Numbered from the stretch's first letter, positions 38,068 through 47,299 are shown. The stretch is DNA of 64,000 bases from Companilactobacillus musae (GCF_003967595.1 NZ_BIFW01000001.1:620001-684000); one strand, 5' to 3'. Notes: generated by a model not told the origin, from the sequence alone. Made by a program: numbers and translations.

Positions 38068-39009
38068 TTATTTGTGAATAACCGTTCCTTTATTACCAGC
38101 AATGATTTCTTTAACATCATCCAAAGCACCGATAACAGCAGGTTTGCCAGTAGCTTGAACAAATGCCACAGCTGCTTGAACTTTTGGCATCATACTACCC
38201 TTAGCAAATTCATTATTATCAATATGCTTTTGAATCTCATCAGCAGTCACATCAAAAATTTCTTCTTGATCTGGCTTTCCGAAGTTATAGAATACTCCCC
38301 CAACTGATGTCAAAATAATTAATTTGTCAGCATCAACTAATTGAGCAATCTTGGAAGCACCAAAATCTTTATCAATAACAGCTTCTTTACCGATTAGTTT
38401 ATTCCCATCTTTAACAACAGGAATACCACCACCACCGGCAACGATTGGAATTACGCCAGCTTTTGAAATAGCTTCAATAGCTGGATATTCATTAATTTCA
38501 ACTGGCTTTGGTGATGGAACAACTCGACGATATCCACGACCAGCATCTTCAACGATAGTCCAATCTGGATGGTCTTTTTGAAGTGCAGGTACTTCAGCTT
38601 CTGTATAAAATGGTCCAATTGGTTTAGTAGGATCACCAAAAGCAGGATCATTTTTATCAACGATTGTTTGTGTAATCAAAGTTACAACTTGCTTATTAAT
38701 ACCATTTTTTAACATAACTTCTTTCATGGCATTTTGGAACCAATATCCAATACTTCCCTCAGTCATTGCGCCACAAGTATCCAATGGCAAAGCAGGATTC
38801 TTTTCACTGTCGGCTGCAGCTTGTTGCAACAACAAGTTACCAACTTGGGGACCATTACCATGAGTAATGATCAAATCTTTATCATTTTTAACGAATTCAA
38901 CTAGTGATTCAGAAGTCTTCTTAACGGCTTCTTGTTGAGCCTTTGCACTAGCATCTGTACTTAAAATAGCGTTACCACCTAAAGCAACTACAATACGTTC
39001 TTTTGTCAT
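38068..39009 (-). CDS. arcC: Carbamate kinase
   Basis: 313 aa. Transfers phosphate from carbamoyl phosphate to ADP, giving ATP, CO2 and NH3: the energy-yielding step of the ADI pathway. N-terminal VALGGNAIL and GNGPQVGNLL motifs of amino-acid kinases are intact. Last arc gene; no terminator before the argS T-box. Confidence 0.96.
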   Translation of the reverse strand: MTKERIVVALGGNAILSTDASAKAQQEAVKKTSESLVEFVKNDKDLIITHGNGPQVGNLLLQQAAADSEKNPALPLDTCGAMTEGSIGYWFQNAMKEVMLKNGINKQVVTLITQTIVDKNDPAFGDPTKPIGPFYTEAEVPALQKDHPDWTIVEDAGRGYRRVVPSPKPVEINEYPAIEAISKAGVIPIVAGGGGIPVVKDGNKLIGKEAVIDKDFGASKIAQLVDADKLIILTSVGGVFYNFGKPDQEEIFDVTADEIQKHIDNNEFAKGSMMPKVQAAVAFVQATGKPAVIGALDDVKEIIAGNKGTVIHK

Positions 39010-39044
39010 AATAGTTTCTCCTCAGAATGAGCGAAAAAATCGCT

Positions 39045-40151
39045 TTAATTAGCTTGTAAATAATCTCCTAAAACTTCTAGACCTTTAGTTAAAGTCTCAT
39101 GTGGTGCACAGTAACCCAAACGCGCATATCCGGGAGTATCAAAGGCTTCACCAGGGACAAGTAGAACTCCGGTGTCCTTCAATAGATCGCGGCAGAATTC
39201 CAAACTAGACTTTTTAGTTTCTAACTTAACAAACGATGTCGACACACCATTTGGAAAGACACAACTGATTTTGTCCGTTTTTTCAACCCAATCTTTAAAA
39301 TATGCTAGGTTATCTAATACAATCTTTTTATTGCGGTTTAAAACCTTATCTTTATTTTCCAAAATTAGACATGCCATCTGATCACTGAATACTCCAGAAC
39401 AAATCATTGTATAATCACGATATTTTCTAAAGATATCAGCTAATTCTGAATTAGTTGCTGTCCAACCAACTCTAATTCCTGGCATTGAATAAGTTTTAGA
39501 TAATGAATTAGTTGAAATTCCCTTTTCGTATAAATCTACGATTGGTGCAAAATCAACACTTTCATCGAAAGGCAAATATACTTCGTCGATCAAAATATAT
39601 GCGCCAACACTGCGAGCAACTTCAACGACTTGTTGTAAAAACTTCCTATCTAAAATCGTTCCAGTTGGATTATTCGCATTATTGATACAAATCATCTTAG
39701 TATTTGGACGAATTAATCTCTTTAATTCTTCGATGTCAGGGTACCAATTCTTATCTTCGTGCAACTTCCAAAAACTAACATCAGCACCTAATGATCTCGG
39801 GATATCATAGAGCTGTTGATAACTTGGATAAACACTAATGACATGATCTCCTGGTTCAATCAGAGAATAAATTGCCAAAAGATTAGCACCAGTAGCACCA
39901 TTTGTTTGCAGAATATTGTCGGGGTCAACATTCTGATACATCTTACTTACTTCTTTTTTAAAAGTTGGCGAACCTTCGATCCACCCATAATTCATTTTTT
40001 GCTCATTAAGTTGATTATAAATATCAGCCTGGGTCAATTTCTTAATTTCATCCATTGAAAAAGATGTAATTGTACTCTGAGCCAAATCATATTTGGCTTC
40101 ACGTTCGTGGACATTGAGCCACTCTTCAACACCAAATCCAGCTATTTTCAT
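39045..40151 (-). CDS. arcT: PLP-dependent aminotransferase ArcT
   Basis: 368 aa class I/II aminotransferase. NNANNPTG substrate loop, DEVYLPF, and PLP lysine in SLSKTYSMPGIR are present. Lodged between arcD and arcC, matching ArcT of other lactic acid bacteria; its amino acid substrate is not firmly known. The ATG at 40151 has AGGAAG upstream. Confidence 0.9.
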   Translation of the reverse strand: MKIAGFGVEEWLNVHEREAKYDLAQSTITSFSMDEIKKLTQADIYNQLNEQKMNYGWIEGSPTFKKEVSKMYQNVDPDNILQTNGATGANLLAIYSLIEPGDHVISVYPSYQQLYDIPRSLGADVSFWKLHEDKNWYPDIEELKRLIRPNTKMICINNANNPTGTILDRKFLQQVVEVARSVGAYILIDEVYLPFDESVDFAPIVDLYEKGISTNSLSKTYSMPGIRVGWTATNSELADIFRKYRDYTMICSGVFSDQMACLILENKDKVLNRNKKIVLDNLAYFKDWVEKTDKISCVFPNGVSTSFVKLETKKSSLEFCRDLLKDTGVLLVPGEAFDTPGYARLGYCAPHETLTKGLEVLGDYLQAN

Positions 40152-40164
40152 ATAAACACACTTC

Positions 40165-41577
40165 CTAGATTTTAATTGAGCCCGTTGCAATCATCACAAT
40201 ACTGATAATTGCCAAAGCCACGATAATTATTGACCACAAAATTTCTGATTTAGTTAATTTTCCACCATCAAGATTGTACTCTTTCTTAGCACGATAGTAG
40301 AAATAGATTCCTGGTAAATAACCGATACAGACTAACATCAAGAAATGCAAACCGGCTAATATAATTGCAATTATCTGAAAGGCAGCCGCAAATATTCCAA
40401 TCCAGAGTTGTTTTGTATCTTTATTTTGGAGTGAGAATTTGATTTGATACAAACCAACGAAGATATAACAAACAACGATAGCTGCAGTACATAATGATAA
40501 TGCAAAGTTATAGGCTTCTGATGAGAATAAGAGGATAACCAAGAACACTTGGATCAAAGATGCTGTCAAAACTAATGAGAAAGTTGGAGCACCATTCTTA
40601 TTCTTTTTACCAAATGATGAAGGCAACATTTTTTCTTCCGCCATCAACATCGTGGTATCAGCTGGCAACATTGTCCAAGATAACCAAGAACCTAAAATTG
40701 CGATAACCAAACCAATACCGATAAAGGCACCGCCCCATTTTCCAACCATATCTTGGAAAATATAAAGCATAGCAGGTTGATTAATTTTAGCTAATTCATT
40801 CTGTGACAAGTAACCATATGGCAAAACTGAAGCTAAAACATAAATTACTAATAAACTGATAATTCCAATGATTGTAGCTTTTCCGGCATCATTTTTGTCT
40901 TTAGCACGTGATGACAACATACTAGCTCCTTCGACACCAACGAAAACCCACATCATGATCATCAAACAAGATCTAAATTGTTCAGCAATATTGCTACTTC
41001 CAGCTACACCTGATGCTACATTTGACCAGAAATGAGCTGTAAAAATGCCGCCCTTGAAAACGACAATTCCAACAACAATAAATGCAAACAATGGAATCAA
41101 CTTACAAATTGTAATAATTGTATTCATCGCCGCCGCTGATTCAACACCGCGATTAACGATAAAGGTCAACATCCAAGAAACGATACTTGCAAAAATTACC
41201 GAAGGAATGTTTTGTCCACCTTTAAAGATTGGAAAAAAGTAACCTAATGAACTCATCAAAACGGTTGCAAAGGCCACATTTCCTAACCAAGCCGATAGCC
41301 AATAACCCCATCCACTAACAAATCCAGCAAAATTTCCAAATCCTACTTGTGCGTACGCTTGAATACCTTCTGATTCTGGTTGTTTCAATAACAAGTTGTT
41401 CAAAGACATAGCTAACATCATAATTCCAAATCCAACGACAAACCATGCCAATAAAACTGGACCAGGAGCTGCTCCTGATGCTAATGAGCTTGTTAAGGTA
41501 AATACACCTGAGCCGATAGAACTTGTAACGACAGCGGCCGTCAAAGCTCCAAGTGATAGACCCTTCTTTTCTTCCAT
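40165..41577 (-). CDS. arcD: Arginine/ornithine antiporter
   Basis: 470 aa APC-superfamily exchanger with about 12 membrane segments; N-terminal GALTAAVVTSSIGSGVFTL is the consensus TM1 glycine motif. It brings in arginine and exports ornithine. Start at the second ATG (41577), 9 bases after AAGGA; the first ATG overlaps the RBS. A hairpin separates it from arcB. Confidence 0.94.
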   Translation of the reverse strand: MEEKKGLSLGALTAAVVTSSIGSGVFTLTSSLASGAAPGPVLLAWFVVGFGIMMLAMSLNNLLLKQPESEGIQAYAQVGFGNFAGFVSGWGYWLSAWLGNVAFATVLMSSLGYFFPIFKGGQNIPSVIFASIVSWMLTFIVNRGVESAAAMNTIITICKLIPLFAFIVVGIVVFKGGIFTAHFWSNVASGVAGSSNIAEQFRSCLMIMMWVFVGVEGASMLSSRAKDKNDAGKATIIGIISLLVIYVLASVLPYGYLSQNELAKINQPAMLYIFQDMVGKWGGAFIGIGLVIAILGSWLSWTMLPADTTMLMAEEKMLPSSFGKKNKNGAPTFSLVLTASLIQVFLVILLFSSEAYNFALSLCTAAIVVCYIFVGLYQIKFSLQNKDTKQLWIGIFAAAFQIIAIILAGLHFLMLVCIGYLPGIYFYYRAKKEYNLDGGKLTKSEILWSIIIVALAIISIVMIATGSIKI

Positions 41578-41612
41578 ATTAATCATTCCTTATATTTTAA
41601 AAATTCTGAATG

Positions 41613-41643
41613 AAAAAAGGGCCAACCATTATGATTAGCCCTT
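41613..41643 (-). terminator. Hairpin between arcB and arcD
   Basis: AAGGGCTAATC/GGTTGGCCCTT stem with six U-type run; likely a partial terminator that lowers arcD-arcT-arcC expression. Confidence 0.8.
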
Positions 41644-41656
41644 CCTCAATAACTGA

Positions 41657-42694
41657 TTAAACCTTAGGGATGAACAAGTTACCTAGAGTTGCTGCCATAA
41701 TGGCTTTAATGGAGTGCATTCTGTTTTCAGCTTCTTCAAATTGACGTGCATATTTGCTTCTGAAGACTTCGTCTGTAACTTCCATTTCACTAAGACCATA
41801 TTTGTCTTTAATGTCTTGTCCATATTTTGTATTTGTATCATGGAATGCAGGTAGACAGTGCATGAAGATAATTTGGTCGTCAGGTTGACCGGCTTTCTTA
41901 ATCATGTCCATATTTACTTGATATGGTTTAAGAAGTTTAATTCTTTCTTCCCATTGACTTTCTTCACCCATTGATACCCATACATCTGTATAGATAACAT
42001 TTGTTCCTTTAACACCTTCATCGATGTTATCAGTAATCAAGAACTTGCTGCCTGATTCTTCAGCATACTTCTTAGCTGTATCAACAACACTTTGATCTGG
42101 GAACAATTCTTTAGGAGCAACGATATGGATATTTACACCCAACATTGAACCTGTTACTAAGAAACTATTAGCCATATTGTTACGACCATCACCAACGAAT
42201 GTCAAAGTCTTACCTTTGATGTCGCCGAATGTTTCTTTCATTGTCATGAAGTCAGCCAACATTTGTGTTGGATGCCATTCATCTGTCAAACCATTCCAAA
42301 CTGGAACGCCTGAGAACTTAGCAAGATCTTCAACAACTTTTTGTGAAAATCCACGGAATTCAATACCATCAAACATGCTACCAAGAACACGTCCGGTATC
42401 TTCAACACTTTCCTTTTTACCAAGTTGAATATCATTTGAACCTAAGAATTCTGGATGAGCACCTAAATCAATAGCAGCTGTTGTAAAAGCTGAACGTGTT
42501 CTTGTTGAATTCTTTTCAAATAGTAAAGCAATATTCTTACCTTCTAGGTAATGATGTGGAATGCCCTTTTTCTTTAGAGCCTTCAAATGAATTGCGAAAT
42601 CAATTAAATATTCTAATTCTGCTGGTGTGTAGTCCTTTTCTGCTAAAAGACTTCTACCTTGAAATACTGATTCTTCTTTACCTTTATAATCCAA
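41657..42694 (-). CDS. arcB: Ornithine carbamoyltransferase (catabolic)
   Basis: 345 aa. Converts citrulline and phosphate to ornithine and carbamoyl phosphate. STRTRSAF carbamoyl-phosphate site (about residue 59), HPTQMLADF, and HCLPAFHD motifs. Start is TTG with GGAGG 10 bases upstream. Position in the arc cluster indicates the catabolic rather than biosynthetic role. Confidence 0.96.
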   Translation of the reverse strand: MDYKGKEESVFQGRSLLAEKDYTPAELEYLIDFAIHLKALKKKGIPHHYLEGKNIALLFEKNSTRTRSAFTTAAIDLGAHPEFLGSNDIQLGKKESVEDTGRVLGSMFDGIEFRGFSQKVVEDLAKFSGVPVWNGLTDEWHPTQMLADFMTMKETFGDIKGKTLTFVGDGRNNMANSFLVTGSMLGVNIHIVAPKELFPDQSVVDTAKKYAEESGSKFLITDNIDEGVKGTNVIYTDVWVSMGEESQWEERIKLLKPYQVNMDMIKKAGQPDDQIIFMHCLPAFHDTNTKYGQDIKDKYGLSEMEVTDEVFRSKYARQFEEAENRMHSIKAIMAATLGNLFIPKV

Positions 42695-42756
42695 AGTGAT
42701 CCCTCCATAATGATGAGTTAGACTTAGTCTAGCACAAATCTCTAATTAAATTAAAA

Positions 42757-43986
42757 TTATTTTAAGTCTTCACGTACTAATGGCATACTCATGCAACGAG
42801 GGCCCCCACGACCACGAGATAATTCACTTGAAATTGTCTCCAATACTTTCAAACCATGTTGTCTTAACATTTCATTTGAAACGTAGTTACGATCATAAGT
42901 AACAACAACACCAGGTGCGATTGCAAGTGTATTTGATCCATCATTCCATTGTTCTCTAGGAGCAACGATAGGATCGCCATTTCCTGTTGGGATCAAGTCA
43001 AGATCATCTAAACCAAGTTCTTTCTTAAGAACAGCCTTCAAATCTTGATTGTGTTCATAAGTTAAATCACCATCTTTAGTTGGGTGGATTGTCCATGTAT
43101 CGATCTTGCCACCTTCACCAAGAATTCCTGGATGAACTGTAAATTGATCATAGTTGATCATTGTAAATACAGTATCCAAATGCATCATAGCGTGATTATG
43201 TGGAATCTTGATAGCAATAACTGTATCGTAATGGCTGTCACTGAATAGGCTTCTAGCGATATCTTGAATAGCTGTAGCTGATGTTCTTTGAGAAACACCA
43301 ATTGCTAGCACGTGATCGCTAAGTACTAATTCATCTCCACCTTCAATACGATGTGTATGGTTTCTATCACGCCATACATGCAAACCTTTGTTAGCAAAAC
43401 GTGGATGATATTTAATAATTGCTTCCATAAACATTGATTCACGTTGTCTTGCAGCGAAAGTCATATGGTTAATACTTAAACCATCACCGATTGAAGCTGC
43501 AGGGTCTCGTGTGAAGTATAGGTTTGGCATTGGGTCCATAAAGAATGGATAATCTTCATCTTCAGCTGCACTGACAAGATCCGTCGGGTGGAAGTCAATG
43601 TCGTTCTTACGAACTCCGATCATCAATTGGTTAACCATTGCGTGTGTATCAAGACTCATCAAATATTCTTTCAATGCGTCATGATCTGCACCAACGGCAT
43701 AGTCTGATTCGCGAAGCATCTTTTCTACAAATGCTTCTTTAACATTTCCAGCATCGATAGCTTCAGCTGCTAAATCTTCAAGATAAAGAACTTCTGTTCC
43801 GTTATCTCTCAAGATTTGAGCAAAATGGTCATGTTCCTTTTGGGCAATTGGCAAATATGGGATGTCATCGAACAATAGTCGGGGCATTGTATCGGGTGTA
43901 ATGTTTTCAACTTCCTGTCCGGGACGTTTCAACATTACTACATCTAATTTTCCAATTTCTGAAGTAACATGGATTGGCATAGTCAT
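42757..43986 (-). CDS. arcA: Arginine deiminase
   Basis: 409 aa. Hydrolyses arginine to citrulline and ammonia. Catalytic Cys in [13 protein letters not shown] near the C-terminus, with FTRDPA and EGGDEL (Glu/Asp) and HLDTVFTM (His) motifs. Start ATG at 43986 has GGAG 8 bases upstream. First gene of the ADI operon, behind a promoter with a cre-like site on its -35. Confidence 0.97.
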   Translation of the reverse strand: MTMPIHVTSEIGKLDVVMLKRPGQEVENITPDTMPRLLFDDIPYLPIAQKEHDHFAQILRDNGTEVLYLEDLAAEAIDAGNVKEAFVEKMLRESDYAVGADHDALKEYLMSLDTHAMVNQLMIGVRKNDIDFHPTDLVSAAEDEDYPFFMDPMPNLYFTRDPAASIGDGLSINHMTFAARQRESMFMEAIIKYHPRFANKGLHVWRDRNHTHRIEGGDELVLSDHVLAIGVSQRTSATAIQDIARSLFSDSHYDTVIAIKIPHNHAMMHLDTVFTMINYDQFTVHPGILGEGGKIDTWTIHPTKDGDLTYEHNQDLKAVLKKELGLDDLDLIPTGNGDPIVAPREQWNDGSNTLAIAPGVVVTYDRNYVSNEMLRQHGLKVLETISSELSRGRGGPRCMSMPLVREDLK

Positions 43987-44025
43987 AAAAATCACTCCTT
44001 AATTTGAATTCCGTTACCAACACCC

Positions 44026-44054
44026 ACTATATCGAACAGATATTAGTTTTGCAA
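44026..44054 (-). promoter_or_regulatory. arcA promoter
   Basis: TTGCAA (44049-44054), 17-base spacer, TATAGT (44026-44031). Confidence 0.75.
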
Positions 44055-44063
44055 GCGATTTCA
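44050..44063. promoter_or_regulatory. cre-like CcpA site on arcA -35
   Basis: TGCAAGCGATTTCA differs from TGWAANCGNTNWCA at one position and covers most of the -35 element. Confidence 0.7.
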
Positions 44064-44126
44064 AAAAGGATTTTCATTATGAAATATTTTTTAATTTTTT
44101 TAGTAAACCTAATCCGCGTTATATCT

Positions 44127-44140
44127 AGCAAGCGGTTACA
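44127..44140. promoter_or_regulatory. Second cre-like site upstream of arcA
   Basis: AGCAAGCGGTTACA, two mismatches from the cre consensus; shares the GCAAGCG core with the first site, 77 bases away. Confidence 0.5.
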
Positions 44141-44272
44141 CTAATTAGAATTTTTTTAATCAAAAATTATTTCTCCAAATTACCAAATAGCTGATTATAA
44201 TTTTATAAATATTTTCTGAAATTATTTTTATTTATAAAATCTTGCTCATTTTAGATATCATATATCCATTAA

Positions 44273-44307
44273 AAAAAGACTACTCAATTTAAAACGGTGA
44301 GTAATCT
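44273..44307 (-). terminator. Second terminator downstream of lipoprotein gene
   Basis: Stem GATTACTCA/TGAGTAGTC (one G-U pair) followed by seven U. It faces arcA and insulates its promoter. Confidence 0.75.
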
Positions 44308-44366
44308 ATACCTTTAATTCAATAAATAAAAATTATATTCTTTGAAATATGATTATGAAACAAACA

Positions 44367-44412
44367 AAAAAGGTTTTGGATAAAGATAATAATCTTTATC
44401 CAAAACCTTTTA
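44367..44412 (-). terminator. Terminator of lipoprotein gene
   Basis: 20-base perfect stem (44367-44386 with 44392-44411) and U run. Confidence 0.92.
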
Positions 44413-44413
44413 A

Positions 44414-44890
44414 TTATTTAGCATTCTTTTGAGCTGTTTTAACGGCTTGCTTGTGAGTTCCGTTATATAGTTTCCATTGCTTACCATCAGAAGTTTTGAT
44501 TGTTGTTTTGCCAACCTTAGTGAAATTCCAGTCAAAATCAGGTTCTTTGATAACTCTAAAACCATCAATCTTGAATTTCTTAGCGTTCTTCTTGTTAAGA
44601 ACAATCTTGGCCTTCTTAAAGTCAGTAATAACTTTCTTTGAGCCATCTTTGTTTACACGAACGAATTGAACAGTCTTGTTGTCTTTACCAGTAAAGAATG
44701 TGATGTATTCATTCTTGTTATCTTTACTTACACCAACATAATCTTGATTTTTAATCTCACTCTTAGTGATCTTCTTTGCAGAATGTTGCTCTGCCTGTTG
44801 TGTGCTTTGGTTTGAACAACCAGTTGTTACGGCGGCAAAACCACCCATTAATGAAACAGCGGCTAATATTGTAACCAATGTTTTTTTCAT
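44414..44890 (-). CDS. Predicted lipoprotein of unknown function
   Basis: 158 aa. Signal MKKTLVTILAAVSLMGG with lipobox TTGC (Cys about residue 25), then a Lys-rich basic domain with repeated short beta-type segments. The ATG at 44890 has AAGGAGA upstream; the open frame above it lacks an RBS. Monocistronic with its own terminator. I do not recognise the family. Confidence 0.8.
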   Translation of the reverse strand: MKKTLVTILAAVSLMGGFAAVTTGCSNQSTQQAEQHSAKKITKSEIKNQDYVGVSKDNKNEYITFFTGKDNKTVQFVRVNKDGSKKVITDFKKAKIVLNKKNAKKFKIDGFRVIKEPDFDWNFTKVGKTTIKTSDGKQWKLYNGTHKQAVKTAQKNAK

Positions 44891-45033
44891 TATAATCTTC
44901 TCCTTGATGCAATTTATTGATAAAAATTCATCGTCACCTTTGATTTTATGGTAATGAAAACTAAAAATCAATTTATATTGTAAATTCATAGAACTTTTTT
45001 AAATAAACTTTATCTTTTTGAAATAAGTTATTG

Positions 45034-45039
45034 TATAAT
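45034..45039 (+). promoter_or_regulatory. -10 box of tRNA-Gly
   Basis: TATAAT 16 bases before the tRNA; no good -35 visible. Confidence 0.5.
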
Positions 45040-45055
45040 AAAAGAGTTGTGAAGT

Positions 45056-45126
45056 GCGAACTTAGTTTAATGGTAAAATACCAGCTTCCCAAGCTAGTGT
45101 CGCGAGTTCGATTCTCGTAGTTCGCT
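45056..45126 (+). tRNA. tRNA-Gly (anticodon CCC)
   Basis: 71-nt cloverleaf: acceptor GCGAACT/AGTTCGC with discriminator T, D-loop TTTAATGGTAAAA, anticodon loop TTCCCAA, and T-arm GCGAG-TTCGATT-CTCGT. CCC reads GGG. The anticodon stem has one C-A mismatch. No encoded CCA. An intrinsic terminator follows. Confidence 0.92.
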
Positions 45127-45134
45127 TATATATT

Positions 45135-45166
45135 CGTCGTTAGTCTTTTGGCTAACGGTTTTTTTT
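45135..45166 (+). terminator. tRNA-Gly terminator
   Basis: CGTTAG/CTAACG hairpin and eight T; its 3' end touches the stop of the convergent TetR gene. Confidence 0.85.
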
Positions 45167-45695
45167 ATTTCTCCGTAAAACTTTCCAAACCATTTTTGAA
45201 CAAATTTTCAAAGAAAATACTCAATTTTGCAGTACTGATATTGGGATTGTTCAACCAATATTTAACTAATCCCTTTAGAGCCGATGACAAATATTGAATG
45301 AATAATTCTTTTTGTCTAATATCCAAACCACTAAGTCCTTCCTTGATCTGTTGCAATCCCTTAGCGGTTAGTAGAGAAATAAAATTATCTTTAAAACGTA
45401 AATCACTATTTTCATTCAATAAAATACCAATATCACCCCTTTGCTTATTAATACCTTCAAATAACCCTTTCGGCCCATTACCACTTACTAAAGAAATCGG
45501 AATTGGATTTAAATCCTTCAAAATTCGATCTTCTACTGTTTGTAAAATATCGTGCTTATTGACATATCGTCCATACACTGTCGTTTGATCGACTGAGCTT
45601 TTGTCAGCAATTGCCATTATTGAAATTTCCGATAATGGCATCTCTTTCATCAAATCTAACAACGCTCTTTGAATCTTTTCATCAATTATATCCAT
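45165..45695 (-). CDS. TetR/AcrR-family regulator
   Basis: 176 aa. N-terminal helix-turn-helix (MPLSEISIMAIADKSSVDQTTVYGRYVNKHDIL) of the TetR type and a helical ligand domain. The recognition helix has TTVYGRY where TTFYRHF is usual. No obvious target nearby: its neighbours are tRNA-Gly and a 40-aa gene. Confidence 0.85.
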   Translation of the reverse strand: MDIIDEKIQRALLDLMKEMPLSEISIMAIADKSSVDQTTVYGRYVNKHDILQTVEDRILKDLNPIPISLVSGNGPKGLFEGINKQRGDIGILLNENSDLRFKDNFISLLTAKGLQQIKEGLSGLDIRQKELFIQYLSSALKGLVKYWLNNPNISTAKLSIFFENLFKNGLESFTEK

Positions 45696-45818
45696 AAATT
45701 CTCCTACACTAATTGATTCAAATAATTACTTTATTTTCTACTAGTTGATCAGACTATTCAATTGGGTTTTTAAATTAAAAAAAATAGTAAATCAATATCA
45801 ATTTACACAAAAAAAATA

Positions 45819-45854
45819 ATAGCCAACCATGTGTATATCATCATGGTTGGCTAT
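45819..45854 (-). terminator. Terminator of 40-aa gene
   Basis: 13-base perfect stem ATAGCCAACCATG/CATGGTTGGCTAT, then a T-rich tract on the minus strand. Confidence 0.88.
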
Positions 45855-45892
45855 ATTTGAAGTATTTCATTATCTAATTGCTGCATAAATTT

Positions 45893-46015
45893 TTAAACGG
45901 TTTGAAGCTTTTTTACGGCTTCTTCAATTGTTTTACCATCTGCAAAAACATGAGTGTTTTTATCTTCAACAGTAAACAACTGAGATTTGATATTTAGTTC
46001 TACACGATATTTCAT
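45893..46015 (-). CDS. Small protein, 40 aa, unknown
   Basis: ATG preceded by GGGGAGGT at 6-bases spacing, 40 codons, stop, and a strong terminator 40 bases later. The product starts MKYRVELNIKSQLFTV and ends EEAVKKLQTV, an amphipathic beta-alpha plan without membrane segment. RBS quality plus terminator make it a real gene. Function unknown. Confidence 0.75.
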   Translation of the reverse strand: MKYRVELNIKSQLFTVEDKNTHVFADGKTIEEAVKKLQTV

Positions 46016-46164
46016 TTGTTTACCTCCCCATTAATTATTTCTTTATATCTGCTCAACGGATAATAAATGAAATTATATTCTTTATTTATTAAAATGCAAG
46101 CCCTTTCTTTTTAATGTTTTCATTCTTTAAAATTTTTTTGGTGGCATAAATAATCAGTTCTGGA

Positions 46165-46170
46165 TATAAT
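46165..46170 (+). promoter_or_regulatory. -10 box of 51-aa gene
   Basis: TATAAT with a weak TGGCAT 17 bases upstream. Confidence 0.5.
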
Positions 46171-46199
46171 GGAGTCAGATAATAAGGAGAAGATGCAAA

Positions 46200-46355
46200 A
46201 TGAAGAATATATCCAAAAAAGAATATCCGTCGTGGTACCCTCATAGAAGAGGGCATAACACAGTAGAATTTAATAAGCCAGATAAATGGTACGAATGGTC
46301 GGCCATTCTGGATGTTATCTTTTTTGCGATTTTTTTACTTATCATAAATCATTAA
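46200..46355 (+). CDS. Small membrane protein, 51 aa
   Basis: ATG with AAGGAGA upstream, 51 codons, stop, terminator at once. The N-terminal 35 residues are polar and aromatic (YPSWYPHRRG, KWYEW) and the C-terminus is one hydrophobic helix (SAILDVIFFAIFLLII). Looks like a tail-anchored small protein. Family not recognised. Confidence 0.75.
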   Translation: MKNISKKEYPSWYPHRRGHNTVEFNKPDKWYEWSAILDVIFFAIFLLIINH

Positions 46356-46358
46356 ATG

Positions 46359-46394
46359 AAAAGCCATGTTTGAACTTTCAAACACGGCTTTTTC
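46359..46394 (+). terminator. Terminator of 51-aa gene
   Basis: AAAAGCCATGTTTG/CAAACACGGCTTTT stem with one mismatch and T run. Confidence 0.88.
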
Positions 46395-46413
46395 TATCAT
46401 CAGCGCGTAACTT

Positions 46414-46422
46414 TGCTATAAT
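46414..46422 (+). promoter_or_regulatory. Extended -10 promoter of 93-aa gene
   Basis: TGCTATAAT, a perfect extended -10, 22 bases before the ATG. Confidence 0.65.
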
Positions 46423-46443
46423 CAAAGTTAAGGAGGCGGTATC

Positions 46444-46725
46444 ATGGCTTTAAATATTAATTTAGTTAATGGCAGAAGTATTCATATAACTGAAGATACT
46501 TACCTTATTGCTTGGAAGTATCAATCATCACTAATGGCCAGTAATACAGACCACTATTATCTAGACTGTATCTTTAAGGGTGGCTTTGAGGATGGCAAAG
46601 TTACTGAAGAAGATGAAGAAAATAAACTCGAAGGTTTGATCAGTGCTGCTGATTGGATCACTATTGGTAAAGATAATAATAATTCCTTAAAAACATCCGC
46701 TGTTTTAAGTATTACTAGAGATTAG
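46444..46725 (+). CDS. Hypothetical protein, 93 aa
   Basis: AAGGAGG RBS, own extended -10 promoter and own terminator. The acidic product (EEDEENKLEG) has beta-rich ends (LNINLVNGRSIHI, TSAVLSI) and no membrane part. It is not a family I recognise. Confidence 0.8.
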   Translation: MALNINLVNGRSIHITEDTYLIAWKYQSSLMASNTDHYYLDCIFKGGFEDGKVTEEDEENKLEGLISAADWITIGKDNNNSLKTSAVLSITRD

Positions 46726-46731
46726 AAACTA

Positions 46732-46763
46732 AAAAGACCTCAGTCCATAGACTGGGGTCTTTT
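46732..46763 (+). terminator. Terminator of 93-aa gene
   Basis: AAAAGACC..CAGT/ACTG..GGTCTTTT stem. Confidence 0.85.
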
Positions 46764-46861
46764 CTGCTCTCTGGGGGGAAAGCAGTAATCAGAATTTTGA
46801 TTACGCCAAATATTAACATTCTAAAAAAGAAAATTCCAGAGAATTGCTTATATACAAAAAA

Positions 46862-47299
46862 TTAGTTATTCATTGATTGGCTGGCTTTTGAAGCTGCTTC
46901 CAATGTATCACAAAAATCCTCTAATCCTTCTTCTGATCCGTTAGCGCAAGCTGCCTCAAAATACTTAACCTTATGGTCTAACTTTTCCAAATATCTCTGT
47001 GATTGCTCAATTTGTTTCATAACTTCATCACGTTGTTTCTTAAACATCGCTAAACGTTCTTCTAAAGTACAATTACCTTCCATTGACATATTAACAAACT
47101 GTCTAATTTCTTTTAATGACATCCCTGTTTCTTTCAAACATGATATCAAATCAACAAAATCCATATCATCATCAGTAAATTCACGACGACCACCGTTCCC
47201 ACGATGTACAAAAGGCATTAAGCCCTCCTTATCGTAATAACGTAGTGTATAACTGGAAAGACCGGTCTTTTCTGCCACTTGTCCAATTGAATAAGCCAT
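46862..47299 (-). CDS. MerR-family regulator
   Basis: 145 aa with N-terminal HTH (YSIGQVAEKTGLSSYTLRYYDKEG) and dimer helix. The ETGMSLKEIRQFVNMSMEG segment places it with AdhR/YyaN-like members and not with GlnR, although glnA is next door. Two Cys (in NCTLEE and AACANG) could sense electrophiles; that is inference. Confidence 0.87.
   Translation of the reverse strand: MAYSIGQVAEKTGLSSYTLRYYDKEGLMPFVHRGNGGRREFTDDDMDFVDLISCLKETGMSLKEIRQFVNMSMEGNCTLEERLAMFKKQRDEVMKQIEQSQRYLEKLDHKVKYFEAACANGSEEGLEDFCDTLEAASKASQSMNN

Larger units (their letters stand above)
43987..44366. other. arcA upstream region, gene-free
   Basis: Holds the arcA promoter, two cre-like sites and a minus-strand terminator (44273-44307). 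I see no ORF with an RBS. No clear ARG box was found by eye. Confidence 0.6.

Noticed and set aside
44410-44646. Alternative minus-strand frame inside the lipoprotein gene
   Set aside because: Overlaps the lipoprotein frame that has a signal peptide and RBS; low-complexity translation.
46862-47299. MerR gene as GlnR
   Set aside because: Its sequence lacks GlnR features and resembles AdhR/YyaN-type regulators; it lies downstream of glnA.
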